NCBI GenBank assembly: GCA_003194525.1
Contig: NBIV01000021.1
Span: 248,001-312,000, forward strand
Direction: 5' to 3'
DNA: 64,000 nucleotides
Source of the DNA: Gracilariopsis chorda
Lineage: Eukaryota; Rhodophyta; Florideophyceae; Gracilariales; Gracilariaceae
Shown in pieces: positions 53,864 through 64,000 of this stretch. Each line of letters opens with the position of its first letter. Position 1 is the first letter of the stretch. Both the position numbers and the translations under genes were made by a program. A model generated the notes under the pieces. That model made no database searches. It was not told the origin of the DNA and saw only the letters and a list, made by a program, of their open reading frames with translations.

Positions 53864-54572
53864 AAGTTCTATTCTACGGACGTTGTGATCACCACTGGCT
53901 CTACCATAACTGGTCTCCGGGCCTAGAAGCCCAGTACGCATTGTTGGTGGCCAGCTTTTTGACGAAAAAGGCCCAGAAAAGTACCCATGATGGGTCTTGA
54001 TTAATTGTTCAGAAACGTGCCAAAAACTGGACGTGAAATGGCCAAATGTGTGCCTTTAAATGGGTTTTGAACAATTGCCCACTACTGAGGAGCCAAATGA
54101 GTCCAAAGTTTGTTCCAACTAAGTATTTAAATGTAGGCCAAAAGACGTTCGGTGTGATCCTAATAATGTGACAAGAAGTTCTCACTTCATGAAGCCACAA
54201 ATGTCTTAGTTTTGACCAGAGTTGTACTGAACCTTGCCCCGGGTAGCTGACAGAGGAAAGTACATATGGTAGGCTATATGCAGGCGTAGCATGGGAGCAA
54301 ATTTCTTTCGAAGCACAATAAGAGGTCCAATAAAAGTCTTTTTATTATCTAGACATAGGAAACTTTGCAGCACCCACAGGCCTCTAACAGACGCCAGTGA
54401 GGCCAGGGCTGTGCCACTAAAGCTACCATACCTTAAGTATATTTACATAGACGGTATTGAAAAAAAACACAAAGGAGAGGGTTATGCTCAGGAAACACAA
54501 AAGTCTGATCCCTACACCAAGGACGACTGCAGATATGAAAGCCCGTGCTTCTATGTTTCTGTCTCTCATGAC
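53864..54572. other. Flank, no recognised gene
   Basis: Nothing recognised. A Helitron 3' end (hairpin plus CTRR) should be near here but I could not fix it. Confidence 0.35.
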
Positions 54573-55685
54573 TTAGATTCTGCTGTCATCAAATTCGGAG
54601 TCAGGAATGACTGCGCTTTTCCTTGCCTGTCTAGCCTGGTTCCCAACGCAACTCTTCGTACGCCTCTTACACGGACGCCCAGCTCGACACGTTTTCGCTA
54701 GCTTTCGTGACCTTCGCGGCGCTTCAAGAGAGTCCTCAGGTGCCGACTGCGATTCATATTCGTTGTGGCTGCGTATAGCTGGCTCTTTTCGGCTGCGCTT
54801 GACTGTTTTCTTAGGAAAACGCTTATCTCTCTGTCTCGGAGCCTTCTTTTCACCTCTCTGACCATTCGTCATACGAAAATGCATTGCCGGTGACCAATGA
54901 GCATCCGTCATTTTCTGGGAGTCTTGATCGTCGTCTGGTTCTTGGTTGTCTTCATGGTCAAACACAAGTGCAGATGGCGTTACGGAGATCTTGTCAGATG
55001 GTTGAGGAATCAGAACAGAGCTTATAAGATGCTCTTCATCGCGAGTGTGAGTAGATGGACGTGATTCAGGATTGGACACCACTGCGGAACCAGCTCCATC
55101 ATCTGCTTTGCGTTCTTCTGCGTTCTTCGCAGCCTTCTTTCTAGCTGCTCCCACAAATGCTTTCATGTCTCGCTGCATCGTCTCTTTGACCAGGAATTTA
55201 ACAACCCAACAGCTTTGAGCAGCAGCCAGAAATTAGTACATTCCGGCTAGCATTGGCTTGAGATCGAGGGGTTTGTCAGCGTACTTCAGTTTGATGGCAC
55301 TATACGAATGACTACCATGATCCAGTCTTAGCGCGCTGTAAAGTAAACATCTGATGTTGTCCTTAACACTGTTTGCAAGCTCGATGTACAGCGGATAGTG
55401 CTCGTTGGTTTGCGTGGAGCCGTTCATTTCCGTCATCTTGTTGCGATACAGGCGATTGAATACCTCACGAGTGAAAAGAACGGTACCAGTTGGCCGTTTA
55501 AGATGATCATTTGGCTTAAGATGACGGTTATGCGCAGCAGTGGGGATCATAACAGCCCCAGTGGGCATGACAAATAGTACGGCAGAGCTTTGCTGGTCCT
55601 TAATCTGAGTGATAGATAAGCGGTTGGATGGGACCACAGACTGATGATGGTCGATTGAAACTGCTGGAAGAACTCTCGAATCCAT
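54573..55685 (-). pseudogene. Unknown protein with basic C-terminus, one stop
   Basis: A single minus-strand frame from the ATG at 55685 to 54573, interrupted once by TAA at 55233-55235. The first half (150 residues) looks like a folded domain: VVPSNRLSITQIKDQQSSAV, TGTVLFTREVFNRLYRNKM, HYPLYIELANSVKDNIRCLL, HGSHSYSAIKLKYADKPLDL. The second half is acidic then strongly basic (KKAPRQRDKRFPKKTVKRSR, GRPCKRRTK), like a nuclear-localisation tail. I do not recognise the family. It lies head-to-head with the CACTA-like transposase (56900 onward), so it may be that element's second gene. A shorter intact product could start at the ATG at 55178. Confidence 0.45.
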
Positions 55686-56899
55686 GATTGTGCTGCAGTG
55701 CTTGTGTGACGATTGGCTAGGGAGGAAAAGAATAAGCCTCTTAAGAAATGGGTACAGGTCAGTGGTGAGATGTATATACGCGGACGGTTGACTGTTGCAG
55801 AACCTGTCGGCTTACCTAATCGAGTTCGTCTGCGTTAGTGCAATGCCCGAGTGAAATGCTGCACAGGGGTGGAAGAAATTGAAATGGAAGACAGGTATCA
55901 ACTTGACGTAGCGGAAGTCTGCGATGATAACGTACAGGTTTTGAGGACTTCAGTCGCGTGAAATCCATTTGTTGGGAACTGCGAGGTGACAAGCGAGCAC
56001 TCTGAGTCGAAACAGGCGGGGTCACCGAAGAGAAAGAAGAACAATGAGCCGTTCAGAATCTTTCCCTCTCCCAGAATATTGGATGGTTTTTATGAATTGT
56101 TGATCTGTTCCTGAGTTTCTGATTCTTTTCCCGTCTTGTACTCCTGATATGGGTACATTGGATCCCGAAAACGCTTCATTAATGTTCAAAAGCACAAACA
56201 TCCATTCAGGATATATGAACAGAGTGAAAATGCAGCCGTTGTTCAAACTCAGTAATACTATGTGGGCTGATGAGAATGGAAATATCCATTCCGGAGCTGG
56301 TCTGATGTAAATGAGACCTTCCATTCATTTGTTCGAACAACATTTGTCCGCATTCTCAATTTAGTTCTGCAGTAAATCATTTCCATATCTCAGTTCAGCA
56401 AAAGATTTGGATGGTTCATGCTTGAGAGTACATGGAAAACTCTTACAGAATAGGACATCGTCGCAGATGCAGATGGGAATTGCGACGTGACTAGAGCCAT
56501 ATAGAAACACGCACTTCTTCACTTCCTCAAAATGATACAGAAAATCTGGATGTTTCTGGGGAACCGATACACCTGGATTCGCCGTTTAGAAAGACAAGAT
56601 CTCGGTGGGAGCTCGGAGATGAACCTGCGTCAAGAAGACAGAGAGTTATTGGAACAGCAAATGAGAACTTGTATCACTCGCATGGAAATCGTAGAACTCA
56701 TGAGAGCCCTGCCATTGATTCCATTCAGATAGCAGCCGAGGAGGAGAACAGATTCCCTGTGTTTGTTTCCGAGAATTAACAAGACCTTGATGCTGATGAG
56801 ATATGCAACCCGGTACATCCCAATCGTTTATCAAAAGGTGACAGCACCAGTTCAGAATCTCAGAGGAGCTCACTGAGATTTTCGGAGGCAAGCAGTTAC
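55686..56899. other. Divergent spacer, no recognised gene
   Basis: Between the unknown minus-strand gene and the tnp2-like remnant. Short frames only. An N-terminal part of the tnp2 gene may lie here in degraded form (56532-56732). Confidence 0.35.
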
Positions 56900-59452
56900 G
56901 GTCAACATTCTGCAGAAGTGTACCTTTCTAATACGGCTGGATTATTGGCAGAGCTTTCAGATGTTGACGAAGGGCTAAGCTTAGCTGCAACGGAATTCCA
57001 GAGAATGAACAAATTTCTCTATAAAGCAGAGCTGTCTGGAATTTCTCAGCGCAAAATTGAACGACTTCTTCCACTTTACCCAATTGGAGCACGTATTTCG
57101 TACAGATCAGTGATTAATTATGCACTTCGTCGGTCGTTTTTGAGCACGTCTACCTTTCGAATGTGTCCATAATGGCATGTAGCCAAAGCTGGGAGGCTTC
57201 GAAATGTATTCCAATGTCCAGTATTTGTCAAACCATTACAAGGAGCCTCCAAGTTCTGGTTCCTGAAACCATCTATCGCGTTCGAAGCACTTTCTTCTGC
57301 CATTGATTCCTTTCGCCAGCTGGTGGAGGGGTTCAAGAAATGTTTGAGTTCTTTGGATAGGCCGACAGGTGTACCCAACTCTCACGACTGCTACGATGGG
57401 GTGATTTTCAAGAAGCGATACATGAAAAACATTGCCGACCATGACCCTGTGAAGGGCTTGAATATTCTTCAGCTTTTCTACAGATGGTTTTGAATGTGCC
57501 CGAAACAACAGAAACGAGTCAATATCATCATGGCCTCTTGTTTGCACCGTCCTAAACTTCGATCTATTTGAGAGATCACAGGCAAGCAATACCTTGATCC
57601 TCGGCGTAGTGCCTGGTTCTCACGGTTTTCAGTTCTTCGACACATTCATGCATGAGATCGTTTCAGATTTCAGAAAGTTAGAAAAGGGTATCAGATTTCT
57701 CTGCGCTGACGCAAAGTTTTGCACGGTGCGTGCTCAAATGTTGTTCTTCACTGCCGACTGGCCTGCAGCTACAAAAGTGCTAGGATATGTTGGAGACACA
57801 GGCACATTGTTCTGCAGGTTTTGTTTGAAGAAGAAGATCTATGTCCCAGAATGCAAAATAAGTTGCGTGGTTCTTGGCACTCCCATGCAAGTAATCAAAG
57901 CTGCTATTCGCAGAGCATCAGTTGTTGACCATCTCAGCTATAAACCTGGAGAAATTACAAGAATCGAATGCAATTCTTCTCGCATAGAGTCAGATATAAT
58001 TTCTTCATGGAAATCTCTCAAACGGCTGCCTGTTGCATCCTCAGAACGTAAAGCTCTGGTGAAAAGAAGTGGAATAAAGAATGGCACGTGCTTTCGTCAG
58101 TCGTCCTTGAACGCCAAGTACTGCTTTCCATATGCAATTGTGCATTTAGTGCTTCAGGGATAGTCGAAACATCTGCTACGGCTCTTAGTTGGCAGCCACC
58201 CATGACTTGAGCCATTGGAAGAGTTGCCATCATATTGTGTGTCAAAGACACTGCGTAACCATATCAAAAGAGAACTGGAGCTTTCTTGTGGCGGTATTCC
58301 AGTATCGTGCCGTAAAACTCCATTGCCTTTGTACGATCTGGAAAGATACAAGGCGGAAGACTTGAAAAAGCACCTTGAGTTGTATCTCGTTCCGTTCTTC
58401 CATCGTCATCGGGTTAGGAAAGAGATATTGAGCTTATCCGTGCTCAATTCCAGGCCCGTATCACACTGCTTTGAATATTATTGTGATGAAGTTGTGTCAA
58501 AGGGGACAGAGACGGTGGTCGAAGAGTTGTGCGAAAAATTCGTTGACTGGTTCTACGAGAGACCATTCCACTCTTTCTGCTTTACCTCAAGCATACACGC
58601 CATAATTCACCTCCCAGAACTTCTGAAACAATGTGGGCCCGCTCCAGTGACTTCACAGTTTCTCATTGAAAGGCTTCTTGGTGATATTGGAAGACGAATG
58701 ACTACCAAAAAGAATGTGGACGCTCATTTGTTTCACAAAAACTATAGACTTCTTGGTCTTCGAATCATGAATAGGGTACTGGCACCACGAAGCAGCGAGG
58801 AACATGTTCTTTCAATCTGAAACGGCGATGCAATGAACGAAAGCGATACAAAGGAGAGAAACGAGGAATCTGGTACTAGAGTTGAGTGCAGCGGAGTAGG
58901 CAGAGAATGTCATATGGTAGAAAGACATCAAAAGGCCATCTCGAACTACGTAACACATCAGTTTCCAAACAATGACAGCATTCAGTACAAATTAATGTTC
59001 TTGAAGAGGTACAAGTCGTCAACAGTTTTGACTCGAAGAAGAAAATTTCGGTGGAGACTTCAGACTCCTATACGAATCGATATCAAAATTCGCATAACGC
59101 CACAGTCCGTCAGAAATACTGCGTCATGGCTGAGTGCCTGAGATCTCCAACAGAGTCCAATTCTCCAAATCGTCCAGGGTGTTTTTCAGGCGAAGAAAAA
59201 GAGACACAGAACATCATTGGCCTCTACTACGGATGTATCGAGGACTTGTTTGACGCACACCTTCAGCTACAATTCGATATTAAGACAGAGAACGTGAGTC
59301 TCACGTTGACGAAGATCCGATGGCAGTACGGTTACATTTTTAACACAGTTTTAGACCTCCTGTACACACAAGATCGACATAGAACAGAAGTTACCATCGA
59401 TCCTGCAGTGTATTGGGCGATTGGTGGGATACCAAGAGAAATAAAACCGTAG
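56900..59452 (+). pseudogene. CACTA-type (tnp2-like) transposase remnant
   Basis: Plus-strand segments in order: LLAELSDVDEGLSLAATEF, RFLYKAELSGIS-like text with SQRKIERLLPLYP, then (after TAA at 57170-57172) FVKPLQGASKFWF, KRYMKNIADHDPVKGLNIL, and after a frameshift near 57480 TDGFECARNNRNE and SISSWPLVCTVLNF. Next LILGVVPGSHGFQFFDTFMH, VRAQMLFFTADWPAATKVLG, GDTGTLFCRFC, and after TAG (58161) and TGA (58203) in the same phase SCRKTPLPLYDLERYKAEDL, HAIIHLPELLKQCGPAPVTS and FLIERLLGDIGRRM. After TGA (58818) and a frameshift near 59040: RQKYCVMAECLRS, IIGLYYGCIEDLF. The 'I-P-G ... D-x-P-A ... C-x-x-C' run and the 'T-x-N/S-x-H ... G-P ... F-x-x-E-R' run are tnp2 hallmarks (En/Spm). The terminal CACTA repeats were not found. 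Confidence 0.75.
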
Positions 59453-61212
59453 GTATATCATTAAACGAGATAAAAAATCCAGGCAGTGCCGTACGAATCT
59501 TTTCTTACCAGGAGCAATTGAAGTATCTGACTGAAGATAAATAGCAATCAGTCAATGAGAAAACAAGCACCCACCAGCAAGACAGTATGTTGAGAGTGAG
59601 AGCTAGTACTTGCAAACACAACCCGACAAAAGAATCAAGAGAGATGATCTTCGAAAGTAAATAGAGGCAAGCGATAACGGCCTAGACGAGACTTTATTCC
59701 CGACCTTTGCAGTAACGTTGATCTGGAGCCCCGGCTCCTCTCCAACATAGCTACAGGAGCGATAGACATATTATACGGATATTCCGAAAGCAGTTGGTGC
59801 GCTGCTGTAGCATAAAAGTGTGCCGCGAATTGGTAGACGACGTTCTACGCATGGTTGGAGATAAAAGGCGCTAAGAACGTCGGGCCGTGCGGCCACAACG
59901 ACACAGAAACATGAAGTGAATAGTGTGGAAAGTGGCAATGTAATCAGCGTAACTGTGACTGGTATGCGCTCGAGTAATTCGGAGCTGAGGTCCCTACGGG
60001 AAAGGCAGTAAGTACAGGTTACGATCCAAGATGGTGAAGAGGGAACCTCTGAAAAATAGTTGTCACTAGCGCGGATCCAGTATGGGCACGCACGCGCAAG
60101 AGGGGCCCAGTGAAATCGAGGTCCTGAGGGCAGAGATCTTGAAGCTAACCAGAGACGGAGACTGTTCTGCTATGCGCGCTGAGCATGGCACCAATCAGTA
60201 AAAGGGGATCGTGCGTGGACCTGATGGCCAGAAAGAAGTAATATGATGAGGAAGAAGGTGAGAGTTACGATGCGTATGAGGCTTCACGTTGAGTTGACTG
60301 CCGTTCTTGTTAACGGTTTGACCCGCGGAGAAACACACACAAAGCAGCAAAGTAAATGCCGATGAGGTGGCAGAATAAATGCCGTCGCCAGCATCTACGT
60401 GGTTTCAATGACAGGAAATGAGATCCGTGAGCTTGAGCCTCCTGCTGCGCAGACGTCGTACGGACATTATGAGATTTGAGTGCGTGCCGACAGCGAGAAG
60501 TTGCTGGCGCCCAGCAGCTTGTCACAAAGTGACAGAATCGAAACGTGGCACAACAGCAAGTAGAGCGGCGCATGGTCCGCACAACGCTCCAGGATTTGCC
60601 GCAAAATGTCTTTGCTCGAGTCATGCAGCGAGTACTGGTGTTGGTTTAGAGGTGGGCGCTGTAATCGAGAAGTGCGGAAAGTTTTGATGCTGATATGTAA
60701 AATTGTGGCGAGTTGTGTGGGCCACAGGACGCGGCGCAGGTGAAGAAAAAATCGGTGAATGCAGAGCCACTTGTCGTTGTCAGTGCGTCACATGCCCGTT
60801 CGGTGCGCGCTCGGCAGGAGGAGCGAAAAGAGCTGGAAAAAGGGAAAGAGCAGGAGGAAGGACAGGAAATTTTGGGGGCGGCGGTGTTAACCTTGCGAAC
60901 GATCAGCCAAGGAGATCGATGCTATATGTGCCCATCGACCTGATTAGTCATTATGGCTTCAGTAGTACTGCAAGTGATACAAAAGATTGTCGGGTTTTGG
61001 CCCCATTTCGATATCTGCATTACAGTGTGCACCATGGCAAGAACGCTTGTGCACCAGTATTAAGGGCTGAACCATGTCCCGCTCTCCAGGACATATTACA
61101 CGAGCGGGAGAGTTCAAGAGCTTGCAAAACGTTCGTACGAGAGCCTAAAGTATTCTGAGGCACTGCTCGCAAAATAGAATCCAGAACAATGACAACCGAA
61201 ACATACCAGTAG
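59453..61212. other. 1.8-kb gene-free stretch
   Basis: No supported gene. An open plus frame at 60703-61158 begins with GTG and has uneven composition; the minus-strand frame at 60310-60624 is similar. Expected location of the CACTA-like element's right end, not identified. Confidence 0.35.
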
Positions 61213-61965
61213 TTGGCTGTTCCTGAGCACGCAAACTGCCCTTTGGAAAAGGGATTCACTCCCCGCCATTCTAAAATAATAGCGTTTCGACATTACTCTC
61301 AAACTTCTGGTAGCACCACTAAAGGAGAGGTCGTTCACGAACTAGCGAAAGATAGCCGTAATATCCCCCACCCTTCTTCAAATGAACTTGCAAGAAAGCG
61401 TCTTTGGCGGCAAAATGAGAAAAACGGCCTTACAGACAATGAAAATCAAAGGTTGAGATACCAGCGTCACAGAAAAACAGAATCAGCTGCTGAAAGGAAC
61501 AAGCGCTGGCAGAAACGTTGCGAGTGATATGCCACACGAAAAATGAAGAAAAGTTCAAAGACAACAGCATTTCAATCATGTTCTTCGCGTTCTTTGAGCT
61601 CAACGGAAAATAATTCACAGCGTTCTTCTGATTTTACATCTGGGAGTGTGTCTACTCATTCCATATACAAGCCTGATCAATTATCTGGTTCAAGCACTTC
61701 GAAGACGAGCTCAGGCTGTCGACCGAGTCTCTCGGTGGTTAGTGAGGAAGAGATTTTCATAGGCTTTGAAATTCTAAATGAATTTAGTGAGTCTGAGAGG
61801 GACAGATCTGGGCCTTGTAGTTCTGAAAAGTTCCTGTACGAAATTTACATCGAGAAGCATACTTCGATCGTAAACCACTACATGCTAGCTCCTCTCAGCG
61901 AGGTCCCTCCGTCAAATTTGGAAGTCGTGCACATTCCAGACCCAAATGAGACCCAGAAGCAGTAA
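61213..61965 (+). pseudogene. Basic/Ser-rich frame of unknown origin, one stop
   Basis: One plus-strand phase from 61213 (no ATG in the first part) to TAA/TAG at 61963-61965, interrupted by TGA at 61525-61527. The first part is rich in charged residues (NELARKRLWRQNEKNGL, RLRYQRHRKTESAAERNKR), like a basic nucleic-acid-binding helix. The second is Ser-rich, ending in an acidic region (SVVSEEEIFIGFEILNEF, LYEIYIEKHTSIV). Coherent composition on both sides of the stop hints at a decayed gene. I do not recognise it. Confidence 0.3.
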
Positions 61966-63627
61966 TGTTGTTACCCTTGCCGGGTCGTCGAAAGTGTCTA
62001 GGAAGTCAACCGAATGGGGCTACATGCTCTTCACACCAAGCATGGCGATATTGTTTTCAGAAGGATTGTCTCATCCACGTAAGTAATTGTGTGAAGTATT
62101 GGGTAGCGCATCCCGGTTTAGAAATAATTCGATTACCTGTGCGCTTCCGCAAAGCCAACGAACAGATTGGCTTCCCCCGGCAATAGAAAACTGGCTAGTC
62201 TGCCGACCCCTTTTGTCCAGGCTACTTTCCCCATAAGCACGTTAGAGGACCGCCCATCCATAGCCACCAGCAGTCAGAGGGCTTTCGTCTCGTAGGTCCA
62301 ACCCAGTAGCTGAAACTCTCCCCGTCGGTGAGCACGTTCTATATGTCGCGTGAGTCTTCGAACAAACGAATCAAGTCAGAATCCGAAGGCATCTCAGATT
62401 CGTTGCCACTGAGCCATTCCGCATATCTGCTCCAGGAGCCACTTGCGGACTTGCGACTGCCGTCGAAGAACACGTTTGAACTTTTTCACGACCTCTCTCC
62501 CTGTCGCGAAAGCTGCAAATTGTCAACAATGCGGTCTATAGATTCTTAGTGGTACCCTGCAATTGCGGTCCTCCAATTTACCCCCACGATAACGACATAT
62601 GCCGAGCAGTCAACGTTCCACCGAGCCATATTCTCGATTTCATTCAAGTCCTCCTGCCAACTGTTCTTCAAGCCCTCCGCAGCTCCGTGATAAATATTCA
62701 ACAGCAACAACATCATGCTGTCTTCCAGCTCCAATGTCACCCGGTGATTGAATGACACTGACCACCCGACCCTCTCGGCTGGATTCGTTCCCCGCATCTC
62801 GCTGATCGTCAGCACGCCGAGCGACCATAGTACTGACACCTCTTCGACAAGCGGCCACATGCAGCGGTACTTGGCCAAAGTGCACTCGCTGTCGACTCCC
62901 CTATCACGCAGACTGATCACCGGCCACAGTATATACGGAAGGATGCCTGTGTGCACCCAAGAGCACTGGCTCGCATCACGCAGCCACAGGCACTGCACCA
63001 GCCATATCCTTCAGACGGTGACTCCATTTTCCCCGAGCGTTTGCAAGGTGGGCGGGCAGGTGGTCGCACTGTGGCTGCGAGAACGTAAAGCGGCCCACAA
63101 ACGGCGTGATCTGTAGGTAAGAGACGGCAAAGCAGGGCAAGCGCTGTTGCACACAGGACTGACAGTCGTCGACTATGGTGGCACAGTCTGCAGCGAGTAA
63201 CTGGGATCCAAATTTCTGAATATCATCATGGTTTGCGGGCTACAGCCACTGAGATAGGCCTTTGCCCGCCTTTTCCATGGCGGCAGCACCTAGTTTGAAG
63301 TGTACGGAATGTGGGCGGGCTTGCGCCTGTTCAACTAGAATGGGAATGAAAGAGGCTAAATAATGAAGCCCCACAATGTCTTCTCCTGCAACGGTTGGCC
63401 AGCTGACGCCCACATTTGGCGCACATCGCAGAGCATGGACTACCACTGGCCAGATCTAGGTGTTCTGGGTTCATTATGCCAATAAATGATACTTGATGGC
63501 GGCCAATGCTAGGCAATACTATGCCTCTCCAAAAATATTTGAATACTAAGTACGGGCACATCATCGGCAATTCATAGGCCAGTTTCAATGTTCACTGGGA
63601 AAGATTCGTTTCTTAAGGGGTATCTAA
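61966..63627. other. 1.7-kb stretch, nothing recognised
   Basis: Several medium frames on both strands (62328-62549 plus, 62546-62998 minus, 62748-63116 plus) but none shows family motifs. Composition becomes C-rich from 62220. Confidence 0.35.
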
Positions 63628-64000
63628 CGGAGCGCTGCAGAAAAGCGCTACACTCGCACTGACTGGAACCCCCTCGTAGTGGAATCCTTCCTTAAGCTGA
63701 TTCAGAAGTGGAAGCAAATCTCCCCGACCTACTACTTTATGGACTTCCAAGAATCTACCCCGGAAACCCCCTCTCAGGCTCCTCAGGCACCAGGGTACCA
63801 AGCTGGACGCAGCACGCGCAGCAACCCTCAAGGACCCACTGCCATGCTGGATGGTCATGAACATCTCCTACAGAATGACAGCTCCAGTGTCGACTGGTTC
63901 CGACAACGCGTAAGAAAACTATATGACCCGAGGATAGCAGATAGCCCCACCAGGCCTCAGGATAATGCCGCTGTGGAAGTTGAAGAACCCCAGACAGCGT
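63628..64000 (+). CDS. Partial open frame running off the window
   Basis: The plus-strand phase is open from after TAA (63625-63627) to the last base, 124 codons, with the first ATG at 63739. It reads TRTDWNPLVVESFLKLIQKW, then SPTYYFMDFQ, a Pro/Gln linker, RSTRSNPQGPTAMLDG, DWFRQRVRKLYDPRIADS and an acidic end. The patchwork of a helix, a disordered linker and a charged tail looks more like real protein than chance. No family recognised; it could be a retroelement gag or a host gene starting here. Confidence 0.35.

Overview
This window looks like nuclear DNA of a photosynthetic eukaryote, most likely a red alga of the Chondrus crispus type (inference). The recognisable host genes are uninterrupted by introns. 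They include a plastid RNA-stability factor of the MBB1/HCF107 kind, a mitochondrial TCA-cycle enzyme subunit and a nuclear-type tRNA-Thr. These genes sit in a compact island, and most of the rest is transposon debris. Nothing indicates bacterial operons, CRISPR or a viral genome.

Layout. 1-14.5 kb is the host-gene island: a membrane-anchored methyltransferase-fold protein (1423-2421, +), a 1.1-kaa Sel1-repeat protein with an unrecognised C-terminal half (3943-7389, +), a HAT/TPR plastid factor (11076-12701, +), succinyl-CoA ligase alpha (13295-14221, -) and tRNA-Thr(CGU) (14441-14514, -). 15-19 kb is almost empty. 19-26 kb holds remnants: a hAT C-terminus, a PIF1-type (Helitron-like) helicase, a foldback repeat, a Myb-like protein and a DDE_Tnp_4 transposase, all broken by stops.

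27465-34247 is a clearly bounded nested insertion. A hAT element with an 8-bp target duplication is split by a piggyBac element that has TTAA ends and a convergent two-gene layout. A second member of the foldback family follows, then a PIF/Harbinger pair: an intact Myb/SANT-like gene at 35255-36262 and a broken transposase at 36466-37628.

38621-44542 is a complete, young Ty1/copia retrotransposon on the minus strand. Its LTRs are 525 bp and differ at one base; it has a 5-bp target duplication, a half-tRNA(iMet)-type primer site, and intact gag and pol in different frames. The gag reading frame starts inside the LTR and runs through the primer site. From 45.4 to 59.5 kb lie old, stop-ridden copies of a Ty3/gypsy element, a Helitron Rep protein and a CACTA-type tnp2 transposase. 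The last 4.5 kb has no recognised gene apart from an open frame that runs off the end.

How it fits together: the host genes are unrelated housekeeping or organelle functions, each with its own promoter. The right three quarters record several waves of insertion. Only the copia element looks recently active. The Harbinger Myb-like ORF is still intact, and every other transposase I could read carries stops or frameshifts. Family assignments come from motifs read by eye, with no database search.
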